Positions 23,004-33,656 of a stretch of DNA of 64,000 nucleotides are shown here, piece after piece. The notes under the pieces were generated by a model. The model worked only from the letters and a program-made list of their open reading frames with translations. It was not told the DNA's origin and ran no database searches. The DNA is taken from NCBI GenBank assembly GCA_021234155.1, contig JAJEKV010000028.1:4736567-4800566 (forward strand), read 5' to 3'. The translations under genes and the position numbers were made by a program. Positions within the stretch are counted from its first letter, which is position 1, and each line of letters starts with the position of its first letter. Origin of the DNA: Isoetes taiwanensis. Lineage: Eukaryota > Streptophyta > Lycopodiopsida > Isoetales > Isoetaceae.

Positions 23004-23011
23004 CTTATATA
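23004..23011 (-). promoter_or_regulatory. TATA-like box for an antisense transcript
   Basis: TATATAAG on the minus strand, in otherwise GC-balanced DNA, points toward the antisense ORF starting at 22926. The distance suits a start site near 22975 with a short leader. Confidence 0.45.
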
Positions 23012-23517
23012 GCCCAACTGACGGGAAACCTGTCGACGTGGACCAATCAGAAAACTCGCCGACGTGGTTGCAATGCAAGGCTGTTTCTAAATTGGAATCT
23101 TTTCTCCCACCGCATATCTAGCAATGGTACCTTCTGACACCTTCGTTTTAATGATATCCCACTTCGAGTTGCCCGCATTAAATGACATTCCTTCTTTTCA
23201 CGCCCGTCGAACATTAATATGTGTACCATCGCCAGCTGTCACATCCGATCGTTACATCTCCACCGTTCATTGCTTCTCCCTTAACCGATTGGGGACTTAG
23301 CCAAATTTTTGCCTTTCAATCGACTCCTTCGCATCTTTCGACACCTGGCATTATCAACGGTCGTCGTTTCATTCTCCTCATGCCCCTTCACAAAAAAAAA
23401 AAAAAAAAACTTGTGCGCCCTAAACACCTTTTCGTCCTTCTTCGTCTTCGTCTTCCGCTCTCCGCCCTCGGCTTCTCAAGTCGGGCTTCTTCCCGTTCAT
23501 CTCCGACGCCTCTTGAC

Positions 23518-23844
23518 ATGGTCGCTTCACCCAAATTTCCTCAACTTCAAGTTTCTGCTCCACGGGATCCGGCTCTTTTTGAGTCCGTGACCTTCTCGAC
23601 ACCCACTTTTCGCGAAGCCCTCGTTGGTCCGAGTCGTGAAGTAGCGGAACGCCATGAGCTTTACGAATTCTCCCAACAGGACCTCCCTGCACCAAATCCG
23701 GAGCAATTGAAGCAGTTTGTCGCACATATTGTCAACAACCCGGAAGGATATGCTACCACGGTCGATGGCACCACCATTTTGCTTACTCAGCCTCTGATTT
23801 CTGAGGTATTCCACATTTCTCGTAAAAAACCTCCTTTATCTTGG
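23518..23844 (+). pseudogene. Extra sense ORF after pol, N-terminal part
   Basis: ATG at 23518 opens MVASPKFPQLQVSAP, followed by FSTPTFREALVGPSREVAER, NPEQLKQFVAHIVNNPEGYA and ILLTQPLISEVFHIS. The CACTA element interrupts the frame at 23845; the reading frame on the far side (from 33657) is in register once the element and one TGG are discounted. A block of the form VDGTTILLTQPLISEVFHI resembles the plant transposon-protein domains found as extra ORFs in Tat-type elements (uncertain). An A run and a T/C-rich leader precede the ATG. There is no signal peptide, so this is not an envelope-type gene. Confidence 0.65.
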
Positions 23845-23884
23845 CACTACCACCCCAAAATTGGGTCCACATGTTGTTTTTCAG
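23845..23884 (+). repeat. CACTA-1 left terminal inverted repeat
   Basis: CACTACCACCCC(A)AAATTGG then GTCCACA, complementary to the right end at 33617-33656 with a few mismatches. The CACTA-2 end at 54979 shares CACCCC, TTGGTCCAC, TGTTG and CAG in the same order. Confidence 0.95.
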
Positions 23885-24490
23885 TGTCTTTTTTTCTAAA
23901 AAACAACACCAAAAAACTACGTGTTGTTTTTTGTCCGGATTTGCTAGAAACAACGTGTAGTTTTTAGTCAAACTTTTATACGTGTAGTTTTTTTGTAAAA
24001 ACTCTACGTGTAGAATTTTGTCAAAATTATCTACACGTAGGAATTACATGTGTTTCGACATGTTGCTTTTTGAAAGTAGTTGTAGTTTTCAGGTGTTGCT
24101 TTCGTGAAAAAAATACATGTGGTTGTTAATAAAACTTAAAAAATCCACATGTTGTTTTTAACTGTTGTTTCTAAAAAAAACTACACTGAAAAACTACGTA
24201 GAGAATTTTGTCAGACTTTGCTAGAAACTACATGTAGTTGTCTCTATTTTTTTTTTTTCTATATTGTTTTCAATTGTTGGTTTCCCAAAAAAATGATATG
24301 TGGTTTTAAGAAAAAAATGTGGTTATTCAAAAACAGGTGTTGTTTTTTAGTATTGTTTTACATAAAATCCACATATAGTTTTATAGAAATAAATACTTTC
24401 AGGTGTAGTTATAAAAAAACTAACACGTCATTTCTTAAAAGTAGTGGTTGTTTCACGTGTTGTTTTTGCAGAAAAAATAAAAAAAACCAC
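23885..24490. repeat. CACTA-1 left subterminal repeats
   Basis: Degenerate repeats built from CTACGTGTAG-like words, AAACTACACG and TGTTGTTTTT in both orientations. Such subterminal repeats are transposase binding sites in En/Spm (family knowledge). One 115-codon open frame (24149-24496) is only a by-product of the repeats. Confidence 0.8.
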
Positions 24491-24511
24491 CCATAGGATT
24501 TTAAAATTGAC

Positions 24512-24531
24512 AAAAAGAACGCGTTCTTTTT
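24512..24531. repeat. Perfect 20 bp palindrome
   Basis: AAAAAGAACGCGTTCTTTTT is exactly self-complementary and sits at the inner border of the left subterminal repeats of CACTA-1. A role is unknown. Confidence 0.75.
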
Positions 24532-24956
24532 ACCATTTAAATAATATTGGCAAAAAAAGCACTATATTGTTATGCTAATTTATTCATGAACCTAGTACAA
24601 AATATTGTGAATTTATGACTTGCTTTTGCTTTAGTTGTTCTTGAGTTCTCTTTTAAAAAATGCCTTTCGGGAATCGAACCCAAATAAGTCCATTAGGCAT
24701 GGTAGTTCTTAAAGCATGAGAGTTGTGCCTTCCATAGTCTTACTTTTATGTTTGTTCTTATTTGTAGTTATTAATGCATAGAGTTCCTTCTTTCAATGTT
24801 TCTATTCTAGGCATAGTAAGCTAGATAAAAACAATTACTAACTAAAGAAACAAAAGATGACAAGCATCCAATTTAGTAGTATTTCTAAACTTGTGTAGCA
24901 TTTCTAATCACTCAATCTAAGTACTCCAGAACATTGGACTAGTGCATTCTTACCTG

Positions 24957-25170
24957 CTATGCTAAGGTGAGGTCTCGAGGTCCTGGAACATTGATAAGAA
25001 GCCAATGTAAGTGTTCCATGTTCGATACATCCTCCATAGTTCTAGCATCTGCATCAACCAGTATTACTTTATACAGATTGCCTGGCATCACAAATGCTCT
25101 TTTAATCTCCATTTTAGGAGGATTCTTTAATGCTCCTTCATTCAATTGTTTCCTGAGTTCTACCATGCAA
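24957..25170 (-). pseudogene. Captured exon of a PEBP-family gene
   Basis: On the minus strand this exon-like stretch encodes KMEIKRAFVMPGNLYKVILV, then DADARTMEDVSNMEHLHWLL and INVPG. The order YKVILVDADA, EHLHWLL and NVPG matches the ligand-site core of phosphatidylethanolamine-binding proteins (FT/TFL1/MFT and the PEBP-like mitochondrial ribosomal protein L38). It is bordered by splice-like sites on the minus strand: a pyrimidine-rich tract and TAG before the exon near 25160, and CAG/GTAAGA after it near 24960. An in-frame TAG lies just before that donor. No other conserved PEBP block was seen nearby, so only a part was captured. Whether the parent was FT-like or L38-like is open; the missing DPDxP loop argues against FT. 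Confidence 0.7.
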
Positions 25171-26164
25171 AGGAAAGAAAAATTTAAGTAAAAACAAAGC
25201 ACCGCATAGACAAGATTAACAAACCTGAATTATAAGAGGTACAAATTTGAAAATCACATGCAACAGATTGGCTCTTTAAGCCTCGAAAATCACATGTAAC
25301 AGATTAGTTCTTTAAGCCATACTTGCATGACACCATTTATGCCTTTTCCTCTGCTCTGAACTGCAAAAATGAGATCAGAAAGCTCTAGTATATAGAACAA
25401 ATAAAGAAAAGATGCAGTAAAGATATCTGCATTTTGCTCACCATATTGCAGAGGGTGATATTTATACACATATAAAAGGTCAATAGATTCTAGAAGCAAT
25501 GTTCCAATTCCAAAAGCCCTGATCCATAAGCCATGTTCTTATCTGCCTATACCAATTCCGGAAGCCCTATTTTTATGTGCCTCTACAATTTCAGCAGCAG
25601 CACCAAAACAAATCTAACTTTAAGTTCTGATTTTGTGGCTACTTTGAAAGTTTAATGTCCCCAGCAAGAACAATGCCATGACAATAGAATCGTAAGCAGT
25701 GTCAGATTGAAATAGCAATCATCAAATTCGCAAATAACTACTGTCAAATTTCTGCTGCTGCAACCATAAGCTTGCAGGTGCTCCCGATTTGCTGGAACTG
25801 CCGGTAATAACTTCGCAACAGCTACCAGAATGGATTATTCACAGACTTGTGGGTTGGATTAATCACAGACGTGCATGGATTCAAATACAAGCATGGATTG
25901 ATGGAACTGCTGCTTTATTTCCTCCAGCTAAAATTGGACCTCGTTAAAACCTTCAACCAGCGTATTAAATTGTGCTCTGTCTGCCCGTCATATCTTCTAG
26001 CCCAACGAGCATTTCTTCTCATTATGGCAAGGGTGGATTCACATGCAAGCTAAAGAGCAATCTCTGATAAACCAAAGCCGCTTGTGACGAACCAAATCCC
26101 CATCTCTGGGCCTTCCTATAGCCCGATACTTCCTCCAATTCAATTTTGGACCCTAAAACTTAAA

Positions 26165-26428
26165 TCATTCACGGCCATTTCGATGCACCTGAGAAGAAAA
26201 GCTCAAAAACAGAGCCGAGGCGCCTGATTTGCTCCATAAAAAAGCGTTGGAGAAACTACGGCGAAAAGATGGATGATCTAAAAGGTTAGTTGAGGCATAG
26301 CTGAAGGAGGACTTGGGTTGGGGCCCTGAACTGACGGCGAAGCTCCAGCGATGGACTGGGCTCTTCTTTTGCTCTGCCACCATCGAGAATCTAAGGCGCG
26401 AAGGCGGGAAGGCTGAAAACAAACACAA
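26165..26428 (-). pseudogene. Possible transit-peptide first exon of the captured gene
   Basis: An 87-codon minus-strand frame (MCLFSAFPPSRLRFSMV start) rich in Ser, Arg and Phe and poor in acidic residues, as in mitochondrial targeting peptides (SSGPQPKSSFSYAS, RRSFSNAFLWSKSG). It lies about 1 kb upstream of, and on the same strand as, the PEBP exon, so it may be the same gene's first exon with an intron between. A CAG/GTGCAT possible donor lies near its end. The link is inference. Confidence 0.35.
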
Positions 26429-26574
26429 AAGCCCCTATGACCAATAGGATGAAACGAACAGGATCAAGATCTGGGCCGTTAATCTCTCTGGCGAAAATTG
26501 ACTAATAGAATAATAAGACTGAGATTGAAATCTCGACCGTTCAACCTTTGAATGAGATATAATAGATATATAAA

Positions 26575-26720
26575 CAAAACCATATTTTATTTTGGGATTC
26601 CAAATATACCCCTCTAATGTGTGTTTTCAAATATACACAATAATAGATAGACAAAATCATATTTTATTTCAAGATTCCAAATATACCCCTCTAATGTGTG
26701 TTTTCAAATATGCCCTTATA
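26575..26720 (+). repeat. Tandem duplication, 77 bp period
   Basis: GATTCCAAATATACCCCTCT and AATGTGTGTTTTCAAATAT occur at 26596 and again 77 bases later; flanks CAAAA(C/T)CATATTTTATTT are also repeated. It lies upstream of the putative captured first exon. Confidence 0.85.
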
Positions 26721-26799
26721 TTTTGCAAAATTACAAATACACATCTCTTAACTATAAACTGTGTTATTAGTAGTTAAAGACAACTGTTTATTAGCAATA

Positions 26800-27957
26800 A
26801 GATCCAATATAGTGTGCTAATTTCGTTTTGGGTTGGGGGAGGGTTTTCAGGCAGTGGTTAGGACTATGATTTCCGTATGGTATTGTATAAAAAACGGTAT
26901 AATTTGCCATGTGGGAGGATCTTGAGTGGTTATTGCTATTTTGGGTGCTTTGCAACTCCCTTTTTTCATGGATGTTTTTGCAAAGGCTCTTTGGAAAAAA
27001 AAATTGGCGCCCTTTTTTTAGGGCGTGGATAAGAAGGGATGCTTCCTTCTTTTTTTGGCAAGGGCAGTGGAGGAGAGGCACAGGGCAAACGTAGCCCCGC
27101 GTGCCTAAGCCAGAGATGGCCGGTCTGGGCTGATTGTCTGTTGAAGCAGACCGCCATGGTGACTTGAAGAGCTGAATTTGCAGGAGTGTTGTCGGTTTAA
27201 AAGAGCCGACCCTTTGCAGGTGAACTAAACCGGCCCTCTGCAGGAGAACCTCCTTAGTTGTTCACTGCATTGCCTCAATCTGAGACAGGGCCGGAGTTGC
27301 AATTAGCCAATTCCATCTGTGTGATTCCATTTGTGTGCAGGTGTTTGATCTATGTGTAGGAGTAGGCTGCTTCCATCTGTGGAGGAACAGCGGAAAGTAG
27401 GAGACTGAGTGTTGCTTTATGGGTGCAAATCTCACACTCGGAGATTGAACACCAGAGCTATGGTGCTTCACTAGAGTTTCATTGGAATAAGGCCTAACCG
27501 GAGCATAGCTTCCCCTGCAGGGATTTTCTCTTGCAAATAGGCTTCCTCCCTTTTCCTTTCTTTATTTCGATTTAAGCCTTCCATCATTGGGACAGGGCTT
27601 TGTCCCAATTGCTTATGCGAACCTGTGTTGTTGGCTTCCTGTTAGAGCAGTATAAGGGTTTTGAGTTGTAGAATAGATCAAGGAAAGAGCTGATCTTGTG
27701 AAAGAAATCAGAGCCGGAGCTTAGATTACATGCCATAGTTTCATCCTATGTGAAGATGAGTCTGGCAGATTCATGTGCACCAGTGGGTTTTTTAATTTTC
27801 GTTCTTTCAGATTTGATTTGGTTCAACCATAGGTTCGTTCTACACCATTGACAGTGGCATGCATTTTTTCGCTCAAAATTCTAATGGCCATTGATCTGGC
27901 ACAATAGTGGGAATATTCGCCATATCAATGGTGCAGAATAAAACTTGAATGTGACGC
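26800..27957. other. CACTA-1 interior, no gene recognised
   Basis: Mixed-composition DNA between the captured gene fragment and the repeat blocks. No frame on either strand looks like a known family; a CCGACCCTTTGCAGG / CCGGCCCTCTGCAGG direct pair lies at 27207-27244. Confidence 0.5.
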
Positions 27958-28055
27958 CATAATACATGGAATATTTAATTCGTAGAATTCTCTCAACGTT
28001 GATTGGCATAATACATGGAATATTTAATTCGTAGAATTCTCTCAACGTTGATTGG
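27958..28055 (+). repeat. Perfect tandem duplication, 49 bp period
   Basis: Two identical copies of a 49-base unit starting CATAATACATGGAATATT and ending CTCAACGTTGATTGG stand head to tail. Identity indicates a recent event in otherwise old DNA. Confidence 0.95.
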
Positions 28056-28349
28056 CAGTGTGGTCTAGTTAAACGAATGATCAAAACGCTAATTATTGAA
28101 TAAAATACTCTGAATCTTAAAATGGAGCAGTGATTTGTTGGTGTTAAGCAGAATATCTAAAAGGCGAAAGCTACCCAACTGCATTCTAAAAGATCTATAG
28201 ACAGAAATAGCATTTGCAAGGAGATAGTGAGAAGAATTTGTAATGATAATTCGACATATATCTGGGCTTGTTTGTGTTTAAATATGACCAAGGCATGTTT
28301 GAACCTAGGGGACAACATTTCAACCTGTTTTTTATGCCTATCTAGTGGT

Positions 28350-28640
28350 AAGTTTGAGCCATGATTCATGTTCGAGTCTATGTGGCATATTTGAGCCTAG
28401 GGCATGTTTGAGCCGCATGTCACATTTGAGCCAGGGTGGCATGTTTTGAGCCAGGGTCTAAGGTGGCATGTTCTAGCCTAGGGGCATAAAACCTAGGAGC
28501 ACAACATTTTAACCATAAAAAAAACATACGAAATCATATTTCACCGCTGGCATGTTTGAGCCACGTGTCATGTTTGAGTCAACCTGGCATGTTCTAGCCT
28601 AGAGGCATGTGTGAACCTAGGGGCACAACATTTCAACCAT
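28350..28640 (+). repeat. Degenerate outlier of the 19 bp satellite
   Basis: Scattered words such as GTTTGAGCC, GGCATGTT(C/T)TAGCCTA and CACATTTGAGCCAGGGTGGC show that a decayed form of the satellite at 31162-32615 lies here, about 2.5 kb before the main array and in the same orientation. Confidence 0.7.
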
Positions 28641-28984
28641 AAAAAAACATACGAATCATATTACATCCTTAAAAAAAACTAGCAAAAAAGCATACCATAA
28701 GGCTTTGGCAAGGCTTTGCTCATTCCAAAGGCCTTAAAAATAGTTGTTGAATGTTTTAATTTTACTATGTTGCCCTTTTTCTGTATATAGGTTTGAGTTT
28801 GATTCATTTCAAAGTTAGCAACGTTCTCTCTAAAATCAGCAATGGTTTGAAATAATTATGCTAAAATTGCATGAACACAAGAAGAAACATTTATAGGGAT
28901 GCCATAGATGATAGATAGAGTTTTTTTTTTATTGGAAGAGAGCATCTGAATGCAATGTGAATGTTACATATTTGCATGTTATTT

Positions 28985-31110
28985 AGTTCAAGCGACGAAA
29001 ATTCGAGCTTCAAAACGTAAAGCCTTCAAGAACCGAGCAACACACAGAGTTTACGTTTCGGGGGCCATATCCTAGTCAGATTTGACTAGGATCTTGCGCT
29101 AGGTCATGATGTAGAGGGAGGGTCTTGCAGCCAGAAGATGGACATCTAGAACCCTCTGGAAGCAGCTTTCCCATAGAGTCCTCTCGTAAAGGTCCATGCG
29201 ATGGATGGACAACTTCCCCCCTTCGAAACTACAAATTGGCTCTGCCAATGGGCTCAGAATGTCAACATTACTCTAACGACCAAGTTTCCTAGGCAAAAAA
29301 TCACTCCTTCTTCAAGAAGCACCAAAATAGCTTATGTCCAATACGCCCGTAGTCAATTGGCATAGGTGGTCCTGTGAAACACTTCCAATTAGAGCATTCG
29401 TGTTTCTTTCTTTGGTAGAATAAGATAAGATAAAATAAACCTTCCATATAACTTGCTTTCTAGGGTAATTTCAGCATTTCGAACAGCTTGGCAAAGTCGA
29501 ATCGCCATTCCAGAGCCTGCATATTGCCTGAACAACAAAAACTTGGGTTTTTACACAAACACTCATGGGACACTTCGCGGTTTGGTAAGCTCTCCCGGAC
29601 CGATCTTGGATTTTTTTTGGACCTACTCGAAAGTAGGGGTAAGGGTCTTGAAAATAGGAATCAGCGGTTAAAGAGGGAAAACGAGCTTGGGTAGGGTGGG
29701 CATTAGCGTACTGGCCCCCGAGGGAGTGCTACCAGGAAAGGCTGCCTCGGAAACTTCTTTGGGTTTCATCTCTTGGGGTCTGGCCTCTCCCCACTGGTGA
29801 GGCAGCCGCACAAAGTTTGGGCCTTGTTTGACTTGGGGATGGGTGCCAGTTCGGCTACCCAATGACAGGTTGTTCAAATGGGGAGTAGGTGTTCTGAACC
29901 CTTGCATGAATCAGATTCGACCAGGATATTGTACCATGTCATCACGTAGAGGAAGGTCTTGATGCCATAAGATGGATCCTTAAAACACCGCGAAAGCTGC
30001 CTCAAAACTCTTTTACAAAATGCCCTGGTGACCTAGATGACATGCTAAGATGGTGGTGATCTGGACATGATGACTAGGACTTTATGCAAGAAATATGACT
30101 AGGTGGCATGGTAATCCTAACTACAATTTTATCTTGATATTAGACCCAATTTAGATATGTGGCAGTTGAAAGCATGCAAAAGACCCTTACCAAGCTAGAG
30201 ATCCAAAAAAGTGCTTGCTGGTTTTCTGTGGCAGTTCATTGGCAGATTTTTTGATCCACTTTGAACTCGTTTTTCTCCATCATCCCAGTTCCAAATCAGG
30301 CCAAGTTTTTTCCCACATGTTCTTACACCTTGTGACACGCATGTTCTTACACCTTTTCTCTGATAATAATCATTTGAATGTCCAGATCCTTTTTTTTTTG
30401 TCTTAGGGAAGTGCATTGGCCAAACTTTCTTCCAACTTTGAACCCCCAAGTCCAAATTGAGCCAAATTGTTTCCCACATCTCACCACAACTTTTCTCTGG
30501 TTGTTCCTCCAAAAATCATTTGAAACAAGTTAGCACAATTCGGGATATTTGGGATATTCAGGGTGCATTAGAATCTATGACATTGTCAATAATTCCAACT
30601 TTTTTAAGCGCTTCTATTCAAAACAATCTGTATAAAATTAGCTCTTGAATTCTAATTGCCATAGTGGGAGGAAAATAGATCCAAACTCATGTCTGTCAGT
30701 TCCTATTGCTTCGCATCTTCAACTGCAACTTCTCGACTATGTCCCAAGTGCAACCGATCAAAACTCAATCTTCATAACGTAAACCCTACAATAACCTAGC
30801 AATATACAGGGTTTACGTTTCGGAGGCCGAAACGCGGTTGTTTTTATAGATAACTAGGTGCATGATTTTTGAACATGCATGCAGAGCTATGGCGATAGAA
30901 ATAACAGAGTTTGTATCTATCGGCCATCCCGAACGATCCCAACAATCTTGCTACTGCAAAAGGCGTTCTTGACTTCTAATTGCCACACTGGGGGGAGGAT
31001 AAATCCAAACCCCATTCCGTCTCCTGGGGTCTGGCCTCTCACCGCAGTGCAAGAAAGTCCCCGCCCTTGTTTGACTTAGGGAAGGTGCCAACACTTCTGT
31101 CAGATCCAAT
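28985..31110. repeat. Mosaic of diverged duplicated segments
   Basis: At least three segment pairs alternate. The ACGTAAA...GTTTACGTTTCGG(G/A)GGCC block is at 28990-29070 and 30750-30830. The CAGATT(T/C)GAC(T/C)AGGAT...GATGGA block is at 29078-29160 and 29908-29980. The GGGGTCTGGCCTCTC...CTTGTTTGACTT block is at 29775-29840 and 31024-31080. The first includes GTAAACCCT-type telomere-like words. A further 65-base piece (TAGGACTTTATGCAAGAAAT, 30069-30088) matches the reverse complement of DNA at 62455-62500. No genes seen. Confidence 0.7.
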
Positions 31111-31161
31111 CAGAGAGAGACGTAGAGAGAGGAAGGGAGGGAATGAGGGAGGAAGGGAGAG

Positions 31162-32615
31162 CATGTTGGAGCCTAGGTGGCATGTTTGGACCACCTTGGC
31201 ATGTTGGAGCCTGGTGGCATTCCGAAGCCTAAGTGGCATGTTTGAGCCACCTTGGCATGTTGGACCCTAGGTGGCACGTTGGAGCCTCATGGCATTTTGG
31301 AGCCTAGATGGCATGTTTGAGCCACCTTGGCATGTTGGAGCCTAGGTGGCATGTTAAAACCCGATGGCATGTTTGAGCCACCTTGGCATGTTTGAGCCTA
31401 GGTGGCATGTTGGAGCCCACGACGCTTTAAGCCATCTTGGCATGTTGGAGCCCACGTGGCATGTTTGAGCCACCTTGGCATGTTTGAGCCTAGGTGGCAT
31501 GTTGGAGCCAAGGTGGCATGTTTGAGCCACATTGGCATGTTGGAGCCCACGTGGAATGTTTGAGCCACCTTGGCATGTTTGAGCCTAGGTGGCATGTTGG
31601 AACCTGTGGCATGTTTGAGCCACCTTGGTATGTTGGAGCCTAGGTGGCATGTTGGAGCATGTGTGGCATTGTTGAGCCACCTTGGCATGTTGGAGCCTAG
31701 GTGGCATGTTGGAGCCCACGTGGCATGTTTGAGCCACCATGGCATGTTGGAGCCCACGGGGCTGAGCCACTTTGGCATGTTTGAGCCACCTTGGCATGTT
31801 GGAGCCTAGGTGGCATGTAGGAGCTTGTGTGGCATATTTGAGCCACCTTGGGATGTTTGAGCCTCCTTGGCAGGCTTGAGCCTAGGTGGATGTTGGAGCC
31901 GCGTGGCATGTTTCAGCCACCGTGGCATATTTGAGCCTAGGTGCATGTTGCAGCCTAGGTGGCATGTTTGAGCCACCTTGGCATGTTGGAGACTAGGTGG
32001 CATGTTGGAATCCACGTGGCATGTTTGAGCCACCTTGGCATGTTAGAGCCTAGGTGGCATGTTGGACCCCGCGTGGCAGTTTTGAGTTTCCTTGGCATGT
32101 TTGACCCACCTTGGCATGTTGGACGAGCCTAGGTGGCATGTTGGAGCCATCTTGGCATGTTTGAGTCTAGGTGGCATGTTGGAGCCTAGATGGCATGTTT
32201 GAGCCACCTTGGCATGTAAGCCTAGATGGCATGTTGGAGCCCGCGTGGCATGTTTCAGCCACCTTGGCATGTTTGAGTCACCTTGGCATGTTGGAGCCTA
32301 GATGCCGTGTTGGAGCCCACGTGGCATGTTTGAGCCACCTTTTCATGTTTGAGCCACCTTGGCATGTTGGAGCCCGTGGTATGTTTTTCACCACGTTGGC
32401 ATATTTGAGCCACCTTGGCATGTTGGATCCTAGGTGGCGTGTTTGAGCCCACGTGGCATGTTTGAGCCACCTTGGCATGTTGCAGCCTAGGTGGCATGTT
32501 GGACCCCGCATGGCATGTTTGAGCCACCTTGACATGTTGGAGCCCAGGTGGCATGTTGAAGGCTATGTGGCATGTTGGAGCCCACGTGGCATCTTTGATC
32601 TACCTTGGCATTGTT
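31162..32615 (+). repeat. 19 bp / 38 bp satellite array 1
   Basis: About 76 units of 19 bases. Two forms often alternate, giving a 38 bp higher-order unit: CATGTTGGAGCCTAGGTGG and CATGTTTGAGCCACCTTGG. A third frequent form ends GCCCACGTGG and so contains CACGTG. Indels of a few bases occur. Because 19 is not a multiple of three, long open frames arise on both strands and do not indicate genes. The array lies directly inside the right subterminal repeats of CACTA-1. Confidence 0.97.
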
Positions 32616-33616
32616 GCGTCTCAAAAAACCATACTTCCTTAAAAAAAACATCTACTTAGAAACTACACGTAGTTATAAATCACACCTGGAAAAACCATAC
32701 TTCCTTAAGAAATAAGTGTTTAAAAACTACCGTAATTATAAACCACACAAAAAACTATACTTCCTTAAAAAACAACCACTTAAAAACTACATCTACTTAT
32801 GAACCACACCTTAAAAAATTATACTCTATTAAAAAACAACTACTTAAAAGTTACACCTAATTATATAAACCATACCTCAAAAAAAACATACTTCCTTAAA
32901 AAATAGCTTCTTAAAAACTGTACCTAGTTACAAACTACACCACTTCAGAAAAACCATACTTTATTAAAAAACAACTTCTTAAAAACTACACCCACTTATA
33001 AACCACACCTCAAAAAACTATACTTCTTTCAAAAATAGCTTCTTAAAAACTACACCCACTTATAAACCACACCTCAAAAAACAACACCTCAACTTAAAAA
33101 ATCACACCACTTCAGAAAACCATACTTCTATAAAAAATAGCCACTTAAGAACTACACCCACTTATAAACCACACCTCAAAAGCCCATACTTCTTTCCAAA
33201 ACAGCTGCTTAGAAACTACACTCACTTATAAACCACACCTCAAAAAACAACACCTAGACTTAAAAAATCATACCACTTCAGAAAACTATACTTCCTTAGA
33301 AAACAACTACTTAAAAACTACACCTACTTATAAACGACACCTTAAAAAACCATATTTCCTTAAAAAATAGATACTTAAAATCAACACCTTATTATAAACC
33401 ACACCTCAGAAAACAACATCCTCTTAAAAACAACTCATCTTTAAAAAAAAACTACACTTTCGCAAAATGAAACCACACCTAAAAAAAAAACCACACCTTC
33501 AAAAAAAAAAAGCTATAGCTTCTTAAAAAAAACCTACACCGTCTTCTTAATAAACCACACCTCCACATAACCACATGTAGAGTTTTTTGAACAACAACAT
33601 GTGGTTTTTCTTTTAC
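32616..33616 (+). repeat. CACTA-1 right subterminal tandem repeats
   Basis: About 14 imperfect copies of a ~64 bp unit built from CATACTTCCTTAAAAAA, CTACTTAAAAACTACACC and ACTTATAAACCACACC. They adjoin the right terminal repeat. The unit shares AAACTACAC words with the left subterminal region. Confidence 0.9.
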
Positions 33617-33656
33617 TGTTGTTTTTAAGTGTGGACCCAGAATTGGGGTGGTAGTG
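33617..33656 (-). repeat. CACTA-1 right terminal inverted repeat
   Basis: Read on the minus strand it starts CACTACCACCCCAATTCTGG and continues GTCCACACTTAAAAACAACAG, the counterpart of the left end. Confidence 0.95.

Larger units (their letters stand above)
23845..33656. mobile_element. CACTA (En/Spm-type) transposon 1, non-autonomous
   Basis: Starts with CACTACCACCCCAAAATTGG and ends with the complementary CCAGAATTGGGGTGGTAGTG; flanked by TGG on both sides (23842-23844, 33657-33659), the 3 bp duplication typical of CACTA elements. Subterminal tandem repeats lie inside both ends. I find no TNP2-type transposase. The interior holds a PEBP-family gene fragment, mosaic repeats and a 19 bp satellite array, so this is a gene-fragment-carrying, non-autonomous element 9,812 bp long. 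Confidence 0.95.

Noticed and set aside
24149-24496. 115-codon plus-strand frame rich in Phe, Cys and Lys
   Set aside because: It lies in the CACTA subterminal repeats; low-complexity T runs explain it.
24655-24735. tRNA-like fragment on the minus strand (GGGTTCGATTCCC)
   Set aside because: The T-arm word is perfect and a 3' AAAGGCA could be an acceptor arm, but the 5' side does not pair with it and the would-be anticodon loop has the wrong size. At most a tRNA-derived remnant.
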